Source: Comamonas sp. (lineage in GTDB: Bacteria; Pseudomonadota; Gammaproteobacteria; Burkholderiales; Burkholderiaceae_C). Taken from it: a stretch of DNA of 23,610 nt. Where the stretch lies: assembly GCA_019236485.1 (NCBI GenBank), contig JAFAIY010000004.1:1-23610 (forward strand), written 5' to 3'. The notes beneath the pieces are model-generated. The model saw only the letters and a program-made list of their open reading frames with translations, made no database searches and had not been told where the DNA came from. Positions within the stretch are counted from its first letter, which is position 1; each line of letters starts with the position of its first letter. A program made the translations under genes and the position numbers. This document shows positions 14,922 to 21,734 of this stretch, piece by piece.

Positions 14922-14929
14922 GGGCGGGG

Positions 14930-14935
14930 ATTCTA
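14930..14935 (-). promoter_or_regulatory. candidate -10 element for leaderless mpl mRNA
   Basis: TAGAAT on the minus strand ends 8 nt before the mpl ATG; the intervening bases are CCCCGCCC, which cannot act as a ribosome binding site. No -35 is visible. Confidence 0.5.
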
Positions 14936-14997
14936 CGTTTGCGCGCATGACCCGGGCGCGAGCCCTGGGCCGCAGAGGCGCAGGCGGTAACCTTTCT

Positions 14998-15095
14998 TAT
15001 CAAATTGATAGCTTGATGCGCAAGGCTTCCATTCTTTTTCAATGTTTCCCCTTGGAGATATGAGAGCCGTCAAGCGCTAGATGCTATGAAAACAT
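14998..15095. repeat. possible second dispersed intergenic repeat
   Basis: Two related ends, TTGATAGCTTGATGCGCAAG (15005-15024) and CAAGCGCTAGATGCTATGAA (15071-15090), lie about 45 bp apart and are roughly inverted copies (ATAGC with GCTAT, GCGC with GCGC). The words resemble the 'gatagctgcttgcgc...gcgctagaggc' repeats of Comamonadaceae intergenic DNA. It sits between divergent genes. Family assignment is from memory. Confidence 0.35.
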
Positions 15096-15151
15096 GGGCT
15101 TTGTGCGGAATAGGCAAAACTGGCTCGGTCCATATGGGTCACAATGCCTGC

Positions 15152-15184
15152 ATGACCCGTTCCGCAGACCGCGGCGGGGGCTAG
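15152..15184 (+). other. possible 10-codon upstream ORF
   Basis: ATG at 15152 opens a 10-codon frame (MTRSADRGGG) ending in TAG at 15184, eight bases before the next gene's ATG. CACAAT (15140-15145) ends 6 nt upstream, echoing the promoter spacing seen at other genes. It may simply be a chance ORF. Confidence 0.25.
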
Positions 15185-15192
15185 GAATCGCT

Positions 15193-15798
15193 ATGAGCTT
15201 GGACAATGTGAGTGCTGAAATCGCCCAGGCGGCTGCCCGCATCGTGGTGGAAGAGGGTCTGGAATGGGGGGCTGCCAAACAGCGTGCCCTGCGTCAGCTC
15301 GGGCTGCCCGGCCGCACGGCCCTGCCCGACAACGAGCTGATGGAAGAGGCGGTGCGTGAATATATAGAGCTGTTCTGCGCCGACACCCAGCCCCGGGAGC
15401 TGCGCGCCCTGCGTGAACTGGCCCTGGTCTGGATGGACAGATTGCAGGAGTTCCGTCCCCATCTGGCGGGCGCCGTCTGGCGCGGAACGGCCACCCGGCT
15501 GTCCGATATCTATCTGCAGCTGTTTTGCGATGACCCCAAATCGGCCGAAATCGCGCTGATCAACAATCAGGTGCAGTACGAGCCGAGCACGGTCACGGGC
15601 TTTCAGGGCAAGCCCGTGGAGGCGCTGTCCATCCACTCGCTGTGCAAACCCCTCAACGAAACCGTGGGCGTGCATCTGCTGGTCTACGACCATGACGATA
15701 TGCGCGGCGCGATGAAGCCCGACAGCCGCGGCCGCAGCCCGCGCGGCGATGCCAAAGCGCTGCGCAAGCTGCTGGAGCAGGAGAGTGAACATGAATGA
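15193..15798 (+). CDS. unknown protein, possible degenerate nucleotidyltransferase fold
   Basis: The 201-residue soluble protein begins MSLDNVSAEIAQAAARIVVEEGLEWGAAKQ. The ATG at 15193 has AGGA 6 nt upstream, and longer in-frame starts are Arg/Gly-rich and unlikely. The centre reads HLAGAVWRGTATRLSDIYLQLFCDD (about 90-114), reminiscent of the polymerase-beta nucleotidyltransferase pattern of a glycine turn followed by acidic residues. D105 is present, but the second acid of the usual pair is Tyr107, so activity is doubtful. The C-terminus (KPLNETVGVHLLVYDHDDMRGA) is followed by a basic stretch. Its last 8 bp overlap the TlpA-like gene (ATGAATGA), implying translational coupling and perhaps a shared role. 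The fold suggestion is only inference from the motif. Confidence 0.7.
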   Translation: MSLDNVSAEIAQAAARIVVEEGLEWGAAKQRALRQLGLPGRTALPDNELMEEAVREYIELFCADTQPRELRALRELALVWMDRLQEFRPHLAGAVWRGTATRLSDIYLQLFCDDPKSAEIALINNQVQYEPSTVTGFQGKPVEALSIHSLCKPLNETVGVHLLVYDHDDMRGAMKPDSRGRSPRGDAKALRKLLEQESEHE

Positions 15799-16339
15799 GA
15801 TCAAGCCCGCCGAGGCACGCGGCAGCTCCCGCCGCCTGTGGCTGACGGGCGCGGTCGCCGTGGCTGCGGCCGCCGCCGGTGCAGGCGCGGCCTGGTGGCG
15901 CGGCCGGCCTGAGGCCATGGGTCCGAGTGCCGAGCAGCAGCTGTGGAGTCAGAGTTTTGCCGCCCCAGATGGCAAACCCCTGGCCATGGCGGATTTCAAG
16001 GGTCGGCCGCTGCTGGTCAACTTCTGGGCTACCTGGTGCCCGCCCTGCGTCAAGGAGCTGCCCCTGCTCAGCGAGTTTGCGGCGCATCAAGGTTCCCGGG
16101 GAATTCAGGTCGTCGGTCTGGCGATCGACAAGCCCGAGGCCGTGCTGCGTTTCCTGCAGCGTCAGCCGGTGCAATTTCCCGTGGCGCTGGTCGCCCAGGG
16201 CGGGCTGGGACTCACGCGCGCCCTCGGAAATCTGCAGGGCGGCCTGCCGTTCAGCGTGCTGTTCGACGCCGAGGGGCAAGTGCGGCAGCGTAAAATAGGC
16301 GAGCTTTCCGGCGAAGATCTGGCAAATTGGAGCAAATAG
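15791..16339 (+). CDS. TlpA/ResA-family thiol:disulfide oxidoreductase
   Basis: The 182-residue protein has a basic N-terminus and one hydrophobic anchor (about residues 16-36, LWLTGAVAVAAAAAG), then a periplasmic thioredoxin-like domain. The redox motif is WCPPC (C83 and C86) within LLVNFWATWCPPCVKELPLL. The GLPFSVLFDAEGQV segment carries a cis-Pro loop (LPFSV). Members of this family usually keep cysteines reduced, for example for cytochrome c assembly; no ccm genes are here, so the client is unknown. The start at 15791 overlaps the upstream gene by 8 bp. Upstream in-frame starts would extend into that gene and place charged residues before the anchor. The segment between this gene and accB (148 bp) holds the accBC promoter. 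Confidence 0.9.
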   Translation: MNEIKPAEARGSSRRLWLTGAVAVAAAAAGAGAAWWRGRPEAMGPSAEQQLWSQSFAAPDGKPLAMADFKGRPLLVNFWATWCPPCVKELPLLSEFAAHQGSRGIQVVGLAIDKPEAVLRFLQRQPVQFPVALVAQGGLGLTRALGNLQGGLPFSVLFDAEGQVRQRKIGELSGEDLANWSK

Positions 16340-16441
16340 AGCGGATGAAACTGGCTCTTGGCGTAAGAAAAGTGTAGGGATGGGGGAATTCCCTAGCGAC
16401 GTTATTGAAAAATATGCGCCAATGCGCGCAGAAGGGCGAAA

Positions 16442-16470
16442 TTGAGGTAAATTCGCGCCCTGTTTAGTTT
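16442..16470 (+). promoter_or_regulatory. probable accBC promoter
   Basis: TTGAGG (16442-16447) and TAGTTT (16465-16470) are spaced by exactly 17 bp. Predicted transcription starts near 16477, leaving a short leader that contains the GGAG ribosome binding site of accB (16479-16482). Confidence 0.5.
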
Positions 16471-16487
16471 TAGCCGCTGGAGCTCCC

Positions 16488-16955
16488 ATGGATTTGCGAA
16501 AACTCAAGACCCTCATTGACCTGGTGTCCGAATCGAATGTTTCGGAACTGGAGATCACCGAAGCAGAGGGCAAGGTCCGTATCGTCAAGAGCGAAGGTGT
16601 GGTTCACCAATACGTTGCCGCTCCCGTACAGGCCGCTCCCATGATGGCAGCTCCCGTCGCCGCTGCAGCCCCCGTGGCCGCCGCTCCCGCCACCGCCACA
16701 CCGGCCGCCGCCGCTGTGGAAGGTCATGTGGTCAAGTCGCCGATGGTCGGTACCTTCTACCGCGCCTCCAGCCCCGGCGCCAAGCCTTTTGTGGATGTTG
16801 GCAGCCAGGTCAAGGAAGGCGACACCATCTGCATCGTTGAAGCCATGAAGATCCTCAACGAGATCGAAGCCGACAAGAGCGGCACCATTGTTCGCGTGCT
16901 GGGCGAAAACGGCCAGGCTGTGGAATACGGCCAGCCCCTGTTCGTGATCGAGTGA
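16488..16955 (+). CDS. accB: biotin carboxyl carrier protein of acetyl-CoA carboxylase
   Basis: AccB carries the biotin that shuttles carboxyl groups between biotin carboxylase (AccC) and carboxyltransferase (AccAD), making malonyl-CoA for fatty-acid synthesis. The 155-residue protein has the family N-terminus [23 protein letters not shown]. An Ala/Pro-rich flexible linker follows (about residues 44-76), and then the biotinyl domain (about 78-155). The biotin site EAMKI has K121, and the thumb-like segment [15 protein letters not shown] is present. A GGAG ribosome binding site lies 5 nt before the ATG. It ends with tandem stops (TGA TAG) and is followed 124 bp later by accC. In several other betaproteobacteria aroQ precedes accB; it is not here. 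Confidence 0.97.
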   Translation: MDLRKLKTLIDLVSESNVSELEITEAEGKVRIVKSEGVVHQYVAAPVQAAPMMAAPVAAAAPVAAAPATATPAAAAVEGHVVKSPMVGTFYRASSPGAKPFVDVGSQVKEGDTICIVEAMKILNEIEADKSGTIVRVLGENGQAVEYGQPLFVIE

Positions 16956-16964
16956 TAGATCATG

Positions 16965-16996
16965 AGGCGTTGCATGCCGTCCGCAGGGCAACGCCT
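16965..16996 (+). repeat. 9-bp hairpin between accB and accC
   Basis: AGGCGTTGC (16965-16973) and GCAACGCCT (16988-16996) are perfectly complementary with a 14-nt loop. There is no T run, so it is not an ordinary terminator. A second hairpin-forming segment (GCGCCAGCC/GGCTGCGC) follows at once. Confidence 0.55.
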
Positions 16997-17079
16997 AGGT
17001 GCGCCAGCCTCCGGCTGCGCGACTGAGTCATTGGCAGTGGCCTGTGCTGCGGCGCGGGCGCCAAGCTGCGAGGAACTTC

Positions 17080-18438
17080 ATGTTTAAGAAAATTTTGGTT
17101 GCCAACCGGGGCGAGATCGCCCTGCGCATCCAGCGCGCTTGCCGTGAGCTGGGTATCAAGGCGGTGATGGTTTACTCCGAAGCCGACCGCGATGCCAAGT
17201 ACGTCAAGCTGGCCGATGAGGCCGTGTGTATCGGCCCGGCACCGTCCCCGCTGTCCTACCTCAATATGCCGGCCATCATCTCGGCCGCCGAGGTGACCGA
17301 CGCGGAAGCCATCCACCCAGGCTATGGCTTTCTCTCCGAGAACGCCGACTTTGCCGAGCGTGTGGAAAAGAGCGGCTTCACCTTCATCGGCCCGACTCCC
17401 GAGAACATCCGCACCATGGGTGACAAGGTTTCGGCCAAGCAAGCCATGATCAAGGCCGGCGTGCCCTGCGTGCCGGGCTCGGACGGCGAGCTGCCCGACG
17501 ATCCCGCACTCATCAAGCGCATCGCCAAGGCCATCGGCTACCCGGTGATCATCAAGGCATCGGGCGGCGGCGGTGGCCGCGGCATGCGCGTGGTCCACAC
17601 CGAAGCGGCACTGATCAATGCCGTGCAGATGACCAAGGCCGAGGCCGGTGCCGCTTTCGGCAATCCCGCGGTCTACATGGAAAAGTACCTGCAGAACCCA
17701 CGCCACGTGGAAATCCAGGTGCTGGCCGATACCTTCAAGAATGCCGTCTATCTGGGCGAGCGCGACTGCTCCATGCAGCGCCGCCAACAGAAGGTGATCG
17801 AGGAAGCTCCGGCCCCCGGCATTCCCCGCCGCCTGATCGAGAAGATCGGCGAGCGCTGCGCTGCGGCCTGCAAGAAGATCGGCTATCGCGGCGCGGGCAC
17901 TTTCGAGTTCCTGTACGAGAACGGCGAGTTCTACTTCATCGAGATGAACACCCGCGTGCAGGTGGAGCACCCCATCACCGAGCTGATCACGGGCATCGAC
18001 ATCGTGCGCACCCAGATCATGATCGCCGCCGGCGAGAAGCTGCCGTTCACGCAGCGCCAGGTCGAGTTCAAGGGCCACGCGATCGAATGCCGCGTGAATG
18101 CCGAAGACCCGTACAAGTTCATCCCCTCGCCCGGCCGCATCACCACCTGGCATGCGCCCGGCGGCCCAGGCGTGCGTGTTGATACCCATGTGTACAACAA
18201 CTACTTCGTGCCGCCCAACTACGACTCCATGATCGGCAAGATCATTACCTACGGCGATACGCGCGAGCAGGCCATGGCCCGCATGCGCACCGCCCTGCTG
18301 GAGACGGTGGTGGAAGGCATCAACACCAATATTCCGCTGCACCAGGATCTGATGGTCGACTCCAAGTTCATGGAAGGCGGCACGAATATCCACTATCTGG
18401 AAGAGTGGCTGACCCATCGCACTCCTTCCAAGCGATGA
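17080..18438 (+). CDS. accC: biotin carboxylase subunit of acetyl-CoA carboxylase
   Basis: AccC carboxylates the biotin on AccB using ATP and bicarbonate. The 452-residue protein (E. coli 449) begins [17 protein letters not shown] and has the [11 protein letters not shown] segment, the ATP-grasp glycine loop [53 protein letters not shown] with the catalytic Glu and Arg, and [12 protein letters not shown]. The ATG at 17080 has AGGA 6 nt upstream and matches the family N-terminus; an upstream in-frame start would add unrelated sequence. It is on the same strand as accB after 124 bp containing a strong hairpin, so the two are probably one transcript with possible differential expression. A clear terminator follows. 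Confidence 0.97.
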   Translation: MFKKILVANRGEIALRIQRACRELGIKAVMVYSEADRDAKYVKLADEAVCIGPAPSPLSYLNMPAIISAAEVTDAEAIHPGYGFLSENADFAERVEKSGFTFIGPTPENIRTMGDKVSAKQAMIKAGVPCVPGSDGELPDDPALIKRIAKAIGYPVIIKASGGGGGRGMRVVHTEAALINAVQMTKAEAGAAFGNPAVYMEKYLQNPRHVEIQVLADTFKNAVYLGERDCSMQRRQQKVIEEAPAPGIPRRLIEKIGERCAAACKKIGYRGAGTFEFLYENGEFYFIEMNTRVQVEHPITELITGIDIVRTQIMIAAGEKLPFTQRQVEFKGHAIECRVNAEDPYKFIPSPGRITTWHAPGGPGVRVDTHVYNNYFVPPNYDSMIGKIITYGDTREQAMARMRTALLETVVEGINTNIPLHQDLMVDSKFMEGGTNIHYLEEWLTHRTPSKR

Positions 18439-18467
18439 GACCGCGAGCTTTGCGGCTCTGAGTTCCC

Positions 18468-18508
18468 ATGCTGGCCTCTGGTGACGGAGGCCAGCATTTT
18501 CGTTTTTC
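18468..18508 (+). terminator. intrinsic terminator after accC
   Basis: ATGCTGGCCTC (18468-18478) pairs perfectly with GAGGCCAGCAT (18487-18497) around an 8-nt loop, followed by TTTCGTTTTT. It separates accBC from prmA. Confidence 0.88.
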
Positions 18509-18584
18509 AGGAAAGTACGGTTTACGCAAGCAGCCCGGGTCGGTCCCGCATCTGGCTTGACGTAGGCCCAAGAAAGGATTGGCC

Positions 18585-19475
18585 ATGTTCGAGCTGAGCC
18601 TGTTGTGCCCCGAAGATCGGGTTGAAACCATTAGCGATGCGCTGGATGCGCTCGACGCGCTGAGCGTGTCCGTCGAGGATGCCGATGCGCAGACCGAAGC
18701 CGAGCAGGCGCTGTTCGGCGAGCCCGGCATGCCCGCGCCCAAGGAAGGCTGGCAGCGCAGCCGCGTGATTGCGCTGTTCCCCAGCGAGGCCGCGGCCATC
18801 GAAGCGCGCGAGCTGCTGCTGCCGCAGGACTTCTTTGAAGGCTGCAAGGTGCTGGCCGTCAAGCCCGTGCCCGAGCAGGACTGGGTGCGGCTGACGCAGT
18901 CGCAGTTCGAGCCCGTGGACATCACGCCCGAGTTCTGGATCGTGCCGACCTGGCATGAGCTGCCCGAGCAGGCCAAGGTCAGCATCCGCCTGGACCCGGG
19001 CCTGGCCTTCGGCACCGGCACCCACCCCACCACGCGCATGTGCCTGCGCTGGATCGCGCGCCAGCCCAAGGGGACTCTGGGCCGCACGCTGGACTACGGC
19101 TGCGGCTCGGGCATTCTGGCGATCGGCGCGGCCAAGTTCGGCGCGACCGAGATCGATGCCGTGGACATAGACCCGGCCGCCGTGGAGTCGACCAACTACA
19201 ACACCAGCGCCAACCATGTGCAGGTCAATGCCGGCCTGCCCGAGGCTGCGGCCGGCGAATACCAGACCGTGCTGGCCAATATCCTGGCCACGCCGCTCAA
19301 GGTGCTGGCGCCCTTGCTGTGCGGCCGCGTGCAGGCGGGCGGCAATCTGGTGCTGGCCGGCATCCTGGAGCGCCAGGCCGACGAGCTCAAGCAGGCTTAT
19401 GCGCCTTACCTCAAGCTCGAGGTGGCTGACAGCGAGGACGGCTGGATTCTGATGACTGCCCAGCGCGCAGCCTGA
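18585..19475 (+). CDS. prmA: ribosomal protein L11 methyltransferase
   Basis: PrmA trimethylates ribosomal protein L11 using S-adenosylmethionine. The 296-residue protein (E. coli 293) starts MFELSLLCPEDRVETISDAL, an N-terminal substrate-recognition domain. It continues with RLDPGLAFGTGTHPTTRMCLRW, the SAM-binding LDYGCGSGILAIGAAKFGA, an acidic ribose-contact segment AVDIDPAAV, and VLANILATPLKVLAP with the family NIL motif. The ATG at 18585 has AAAGGA (18573-18578) at good spacing; a TTG two codons upstream is less likely. It is preceded by the accC terminator, so it must have its own promoter in the 76-bp gap, which I cannot place confidently. The zinc-ribbon gene follows after 32 bp. Confidence 0.96.
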   Translation: MFELSLLCPEDRVETISDALDALDALSVSVEDADAQTEAEQALFGEPGMPAPKEGWQRSRVIALFPSEAAAIEARELLLPQDFFEGCKVLAVKPVPEQDWVRLTQSQFEPVDITPEFWIVPTWHELPEQAKVSIRLDPGLAFGTGTHPTTRMCLRWIARQPKGTLGRTLDYGCGSGILAIGAAKFGATEIDAVDIDPAAVESTNYNTSANHVQVNAGLPEAAAGEYQTVLANILATPLKVLAPLLCGRVQAGGNLVLAGILERQADELKQAYAPYLKLEVADSEDGWILMTAQRAA

Positions 19476-19492
19476 TTGCGGCCGCGGCTGCC

Positions 19493-19498
19493 TACAAT
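19493..19498 (+). promoter_or_regulatory. candidate -10 element for leaderless zinc-ribbon gene mRNA
   Basis: TACAAT ends 9 nt before the ATG at 19508, with no ribosome binding site between (TTGCAAACCG follows). It lies inside the 32-bp gap after prmA, so the downstream gene may have its own promoter as well as read-through. Confidence 0.45.
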
Positions 19499-19507
19499 TG
19501 CAAACCG

Positions 19508-20713
19508 ATGAGCCAAGTCACCCGTTGCCCCTCCTGTGGAACCCGCTTCAAAGTGGTTGCCGACCAGCTGCGCATCTCGCAAGGCTGGGTGCGCTGCGGA
19601 ATGTGCCAAAGCGTGTTCGACGCATCGCAGGATTTGCAGACCGTGCCCGAGGAGCTGCTGCAATCCGCGGTGGCTCAGCAGGCCGGGCAGGTGAGCGAGG
19701 CCGTCAAACCGTCGCAGACTCCTGTTTTGGAAGCGGGGTCCGTGGCTGCAGCAAGGGCTGCAGCCTTGTCGGATACGGATTCAGTGAGTGGCAAGGCGGA
19801 TGATGCCGCACCATCCGGTGCCTCAGTGCTGGCTGCGACGGAGGAAGTGCCAACGCAGGAGCCGCTCCCGGAGCCGGAGATGGTGCAGCCGTCCTTTGTG
19901 GACCAGGCCAGGCCCTTGGTTGCCGAAGTGGTGCTGGGCGAGAGTGGCGAGCCGCAAGCTCTTTTGCCCGACGCGAGCGCGGACGAGGCGCAGGAGTTCG
20001 AGCCGCGGGCCGAGCCCATGCCTGTGCCGGCCGAGACCGCGACGGATGAGGCAGATGAGGCGGCCGGAGCCGATGTTGAAGTGGTGTCGGCACAGGCGCT
20101 GCTGTCCACCGATATGGATGAGCCGCACCCCGAGGCGGATGCGGACCGGCCGCTGGAGGCCGAACCGGCGAGGCCCGAAGAAACGGCTCAGGCCGAAGAG
20201 CCTGGTTTTGTGCGCCAGGCCCGGCGCCAGGCCTTCTGGCATTCCGCCGGCATGCGCGCGGCGCTGGTCCTGGGCTCCATGCTCGCGCTGGCAGGCGTGG
20301 CGGCCCAATATGCATGGCAGCAGCGCGATCTGCTGGCTGCGCAGTATCCGGCCCTGGCCCCGGCCTTGGGCCAGGCCTGCCATCTGATGGGCTGCGAACT
20401 GCAGGCGCGGCGCGAGATCGCCGATGTGGTGATCAGCGGCTCGGGTTTCAAGCAGCTGGCCGATGCCCAACGCTACCAATGGAGCCTGAGCCTGGAAAAT
20501 CGCTCCGATGTTCCCGTGGCCATTCCCATGGCCGAACTCACGCTGACCGATGCTCAGGACAAGCCGCTGCTGCGCCGCGTGATCGACCTCAAGCCTCTGG
20601 GCGCACCCAAGCAACTGCTGGCCCGCCAGGAATGGAGCGTGAGCGTGCCGGTGCAGGTAGAGAACCTGTCCGCACCCGTGGCCGGCTATCGCGCACTGGT
20701 TTTTTATCCCTGA
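19508..20713 (+). CDS. zinc-ribbon, single-pass membrane protein (DUF3426 type)
   Basis: The 401-residue protein has an N-terminal zinc ribbon of the MJ0042 type: CPSC (C7, C10) and CGMC (C30, C33) around RFKVVADQLRISQGWVR. A long acidic, Ala/Glu/Pro-rich, probably disordered stretch follows (about residues 45-235). One transmembrane helix lies near residues 250-268 (ALVLGSMLALAGVAAQY), and then a C-terminal domain of the DUF3426 type (CHLMGCEL, ISGSGFKQL, LENRSDVPVAIPMAELTL). The topology suggests a cytoplasmic zinc finger and a periplasmic C-terminal domain; its function is unknown to me. It is commonly found beside prmA in betaproteobacteria. The next gene starts 20 bp after its stop, so co-transcription with the kinase gene is likely. 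Confidence 0.85.
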   Translation: MSQVTRCPSCGTRFKVVADQLRISQGWVRCGMCQSVFDASQDLQTVPEELLQSAVAQQAGQVSEAVKPSQTPVLEAGSVAAARAAALSDTDSVSGKADDAAPSGASVLAATEEVPTQEPLPEPEMVQPSFVDQARPLVAEVVLGESGEPQALLPDASADEAQEFEPRAEPMPVPAETATDEADEAAGADVEVVSAQALLSTDMDEPHPEADADRPLEAEPARPEETAQAEEPGFVRQARRQAFWHSAGMRAALVLGSMLALAGVAAQYAWQQRDLLAAQYPALAPALGQACHLMGCELQARREIADVVISGSGFKQLADAQRYQWSLSLENRSDVPVAIPMAELTLTDAQDKPLLRRVIDLKPLGAPKQLLARQEWSVSVPVQVENLSAPVAGYRALVFYP

Positions 20714-20733
20714 TTAAGAAAGAGAACGACACC

Positions 20734-21633
20734 ATGGCTGCTTTGATCTGCGGATCGCTGGCATTCGACAACATCATGACCTTCGATGGTCGTTTTGCGG
20801 ACCAGATACTGCCTGACCAGCTGCACATCCTCAATGTGTCGTTTCTGGTGCCCACGCTGCGCCGCGACTTCGGTGGCTGCGCCGGCAATATCGCCTACAG
20901 CCTGAAGCTGCTGGGCGGCGACGCCTGGCCCATGGCCATGGTGGGCAGCGACGGCGCGGATTATGTGCAGCGCTTCCGGGAGCTGGGCATAGAAACCCGT
21001 CATGTGGGCCAGCTGCAGAACACGCACACGGCCCAGTGCATGATCATGACCGATCATGACAACAACCAGATCACGGCCTTCCATCCCGGCGCCATGATGC
21101 AGGCGCATGAAAACCGGATCACGGCGGATATGGCCGAGCAGATCAAGCTGGGCATTGTGGCGCCCGACGGCCGCCAGGCCATGCTCGACCACGCGGCACA
21201 GTTCAAGGCCGCAGGCATTCCCTTTGTGTTCGACCCGGGCCAGGGTCTGCCCATGTTCAACGGTGAAGAGCTCAAGGCCTTTATCGAGCAGGCCGACTGG
21301 GTGGCTGTCAACGACTATGAAGGCAAGATGCTCAGCGAGCGCACGGGCCTGAGCTTCGAGCAGATCTCGCAGCAGGTGCGTGGTCTGATCGTCACGCTGG
21401 GTGCCGAGGGTTGCGAAGTCTGGGAGCAGGGCCGCAAGACCGTGGTGGCTCCGGTCAAGCCGGCTGCCGTGGTCGATCCCACGGGCTGCGGCGATGCCTG
21501 GCGCGGAGCTTTCCTGTTCGGTCTGGAGCGTGGCTGGGGTCTGGTGCGCTGCGCCGAGCTGGGCAACCGCATGGGAGCGCTGAAGATTGCGCACCGCGGC
21601 CCGCAGAACTATCAGCTGGACTTCCAGCCCTGA
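20734..21633 (+). CDS. PfkB-family nucleoside kinase
   Basis: The 299-residue protein belongs to the ribokinase/PfkB fold. It closely resembles the broad-specificity nucleoside kinase of Burkholderia thailandensis as I remember it. Shared features are MAALICGSLAFDNIMTF at the N-terminus, FGGCAGNIAYSLKLLGG in the substrate site, DNNQITAFHPGAMM, FDPGQGLP, VNDYEGK, and the anion-hole and catalytic-base motif DPTGCGDAWRGAF. That enzyme phosphorylates nucleosides such as inosine and adenosine with ATP; the substrate here is inferred. The C-terminus is about a dozen residues shorter than that homologue. The ATG at 20734 has AAAGAG upstream. It is the last gene of the prmA group, closed by a terminator at 21677. 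Confidence 0.88.
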   Translation: MAALICGSLAFDNIMTFDGRFADQILPDQLHILNVSFLVPTLRRDFGGCAGNIAYSLKLLGGDAWPMAMVGSDGADYVQRFRELGIETRHVGQLQNTHTAQCMIMTDHDNNQITAFHPGAMMQAHENRITADMAEQIKLGIVAPDGRQAMLDHAAQFKAAGIPFVFDPGQGLPMFNGEELKAFIEQADWVAVNDYEGKMLSERTGLSFEQISQQVRGLIVTLGAEGCEVWEQGRKTVVAPVKPAAVVDPTGCGDAWRGAFLFGLERGWGLVRCAELGNRMGALKIAHRGPQNYQLDFQP

Positions 21634-21676
21634 GGCTGAATCCAGGTGCGTCGGTGATCCGGCGCTGAGTCCATAA

Positions 21677-21709
21677 AAAAGCCCGGTTCTCGCAAGAGGC
21701 CGGGCTTTT
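21677..21709. terminator. bidirectional terminator between the nucleoside kinase and histone-like genes
   Basis: AAAAGCCCGG (21677-21686) pairs with CCGGGCTTTT (21700-21709). The A run on one side and T run on the other serve both convergent genes. Confidence 0.85.
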
Positions 21710-21734
21710 CATTGAGTGCCAGTCAGCGTGCCGA

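Noticed and set aside
13530..14990. 486-codon plus-strand frame opposite mpl
   Set aside because: Antisense shadow of mpl; no recognisable domain.
16960..18417. 485-codon minus-strand frame opposite accC
   Set aside because: Antisense shadow of accC.
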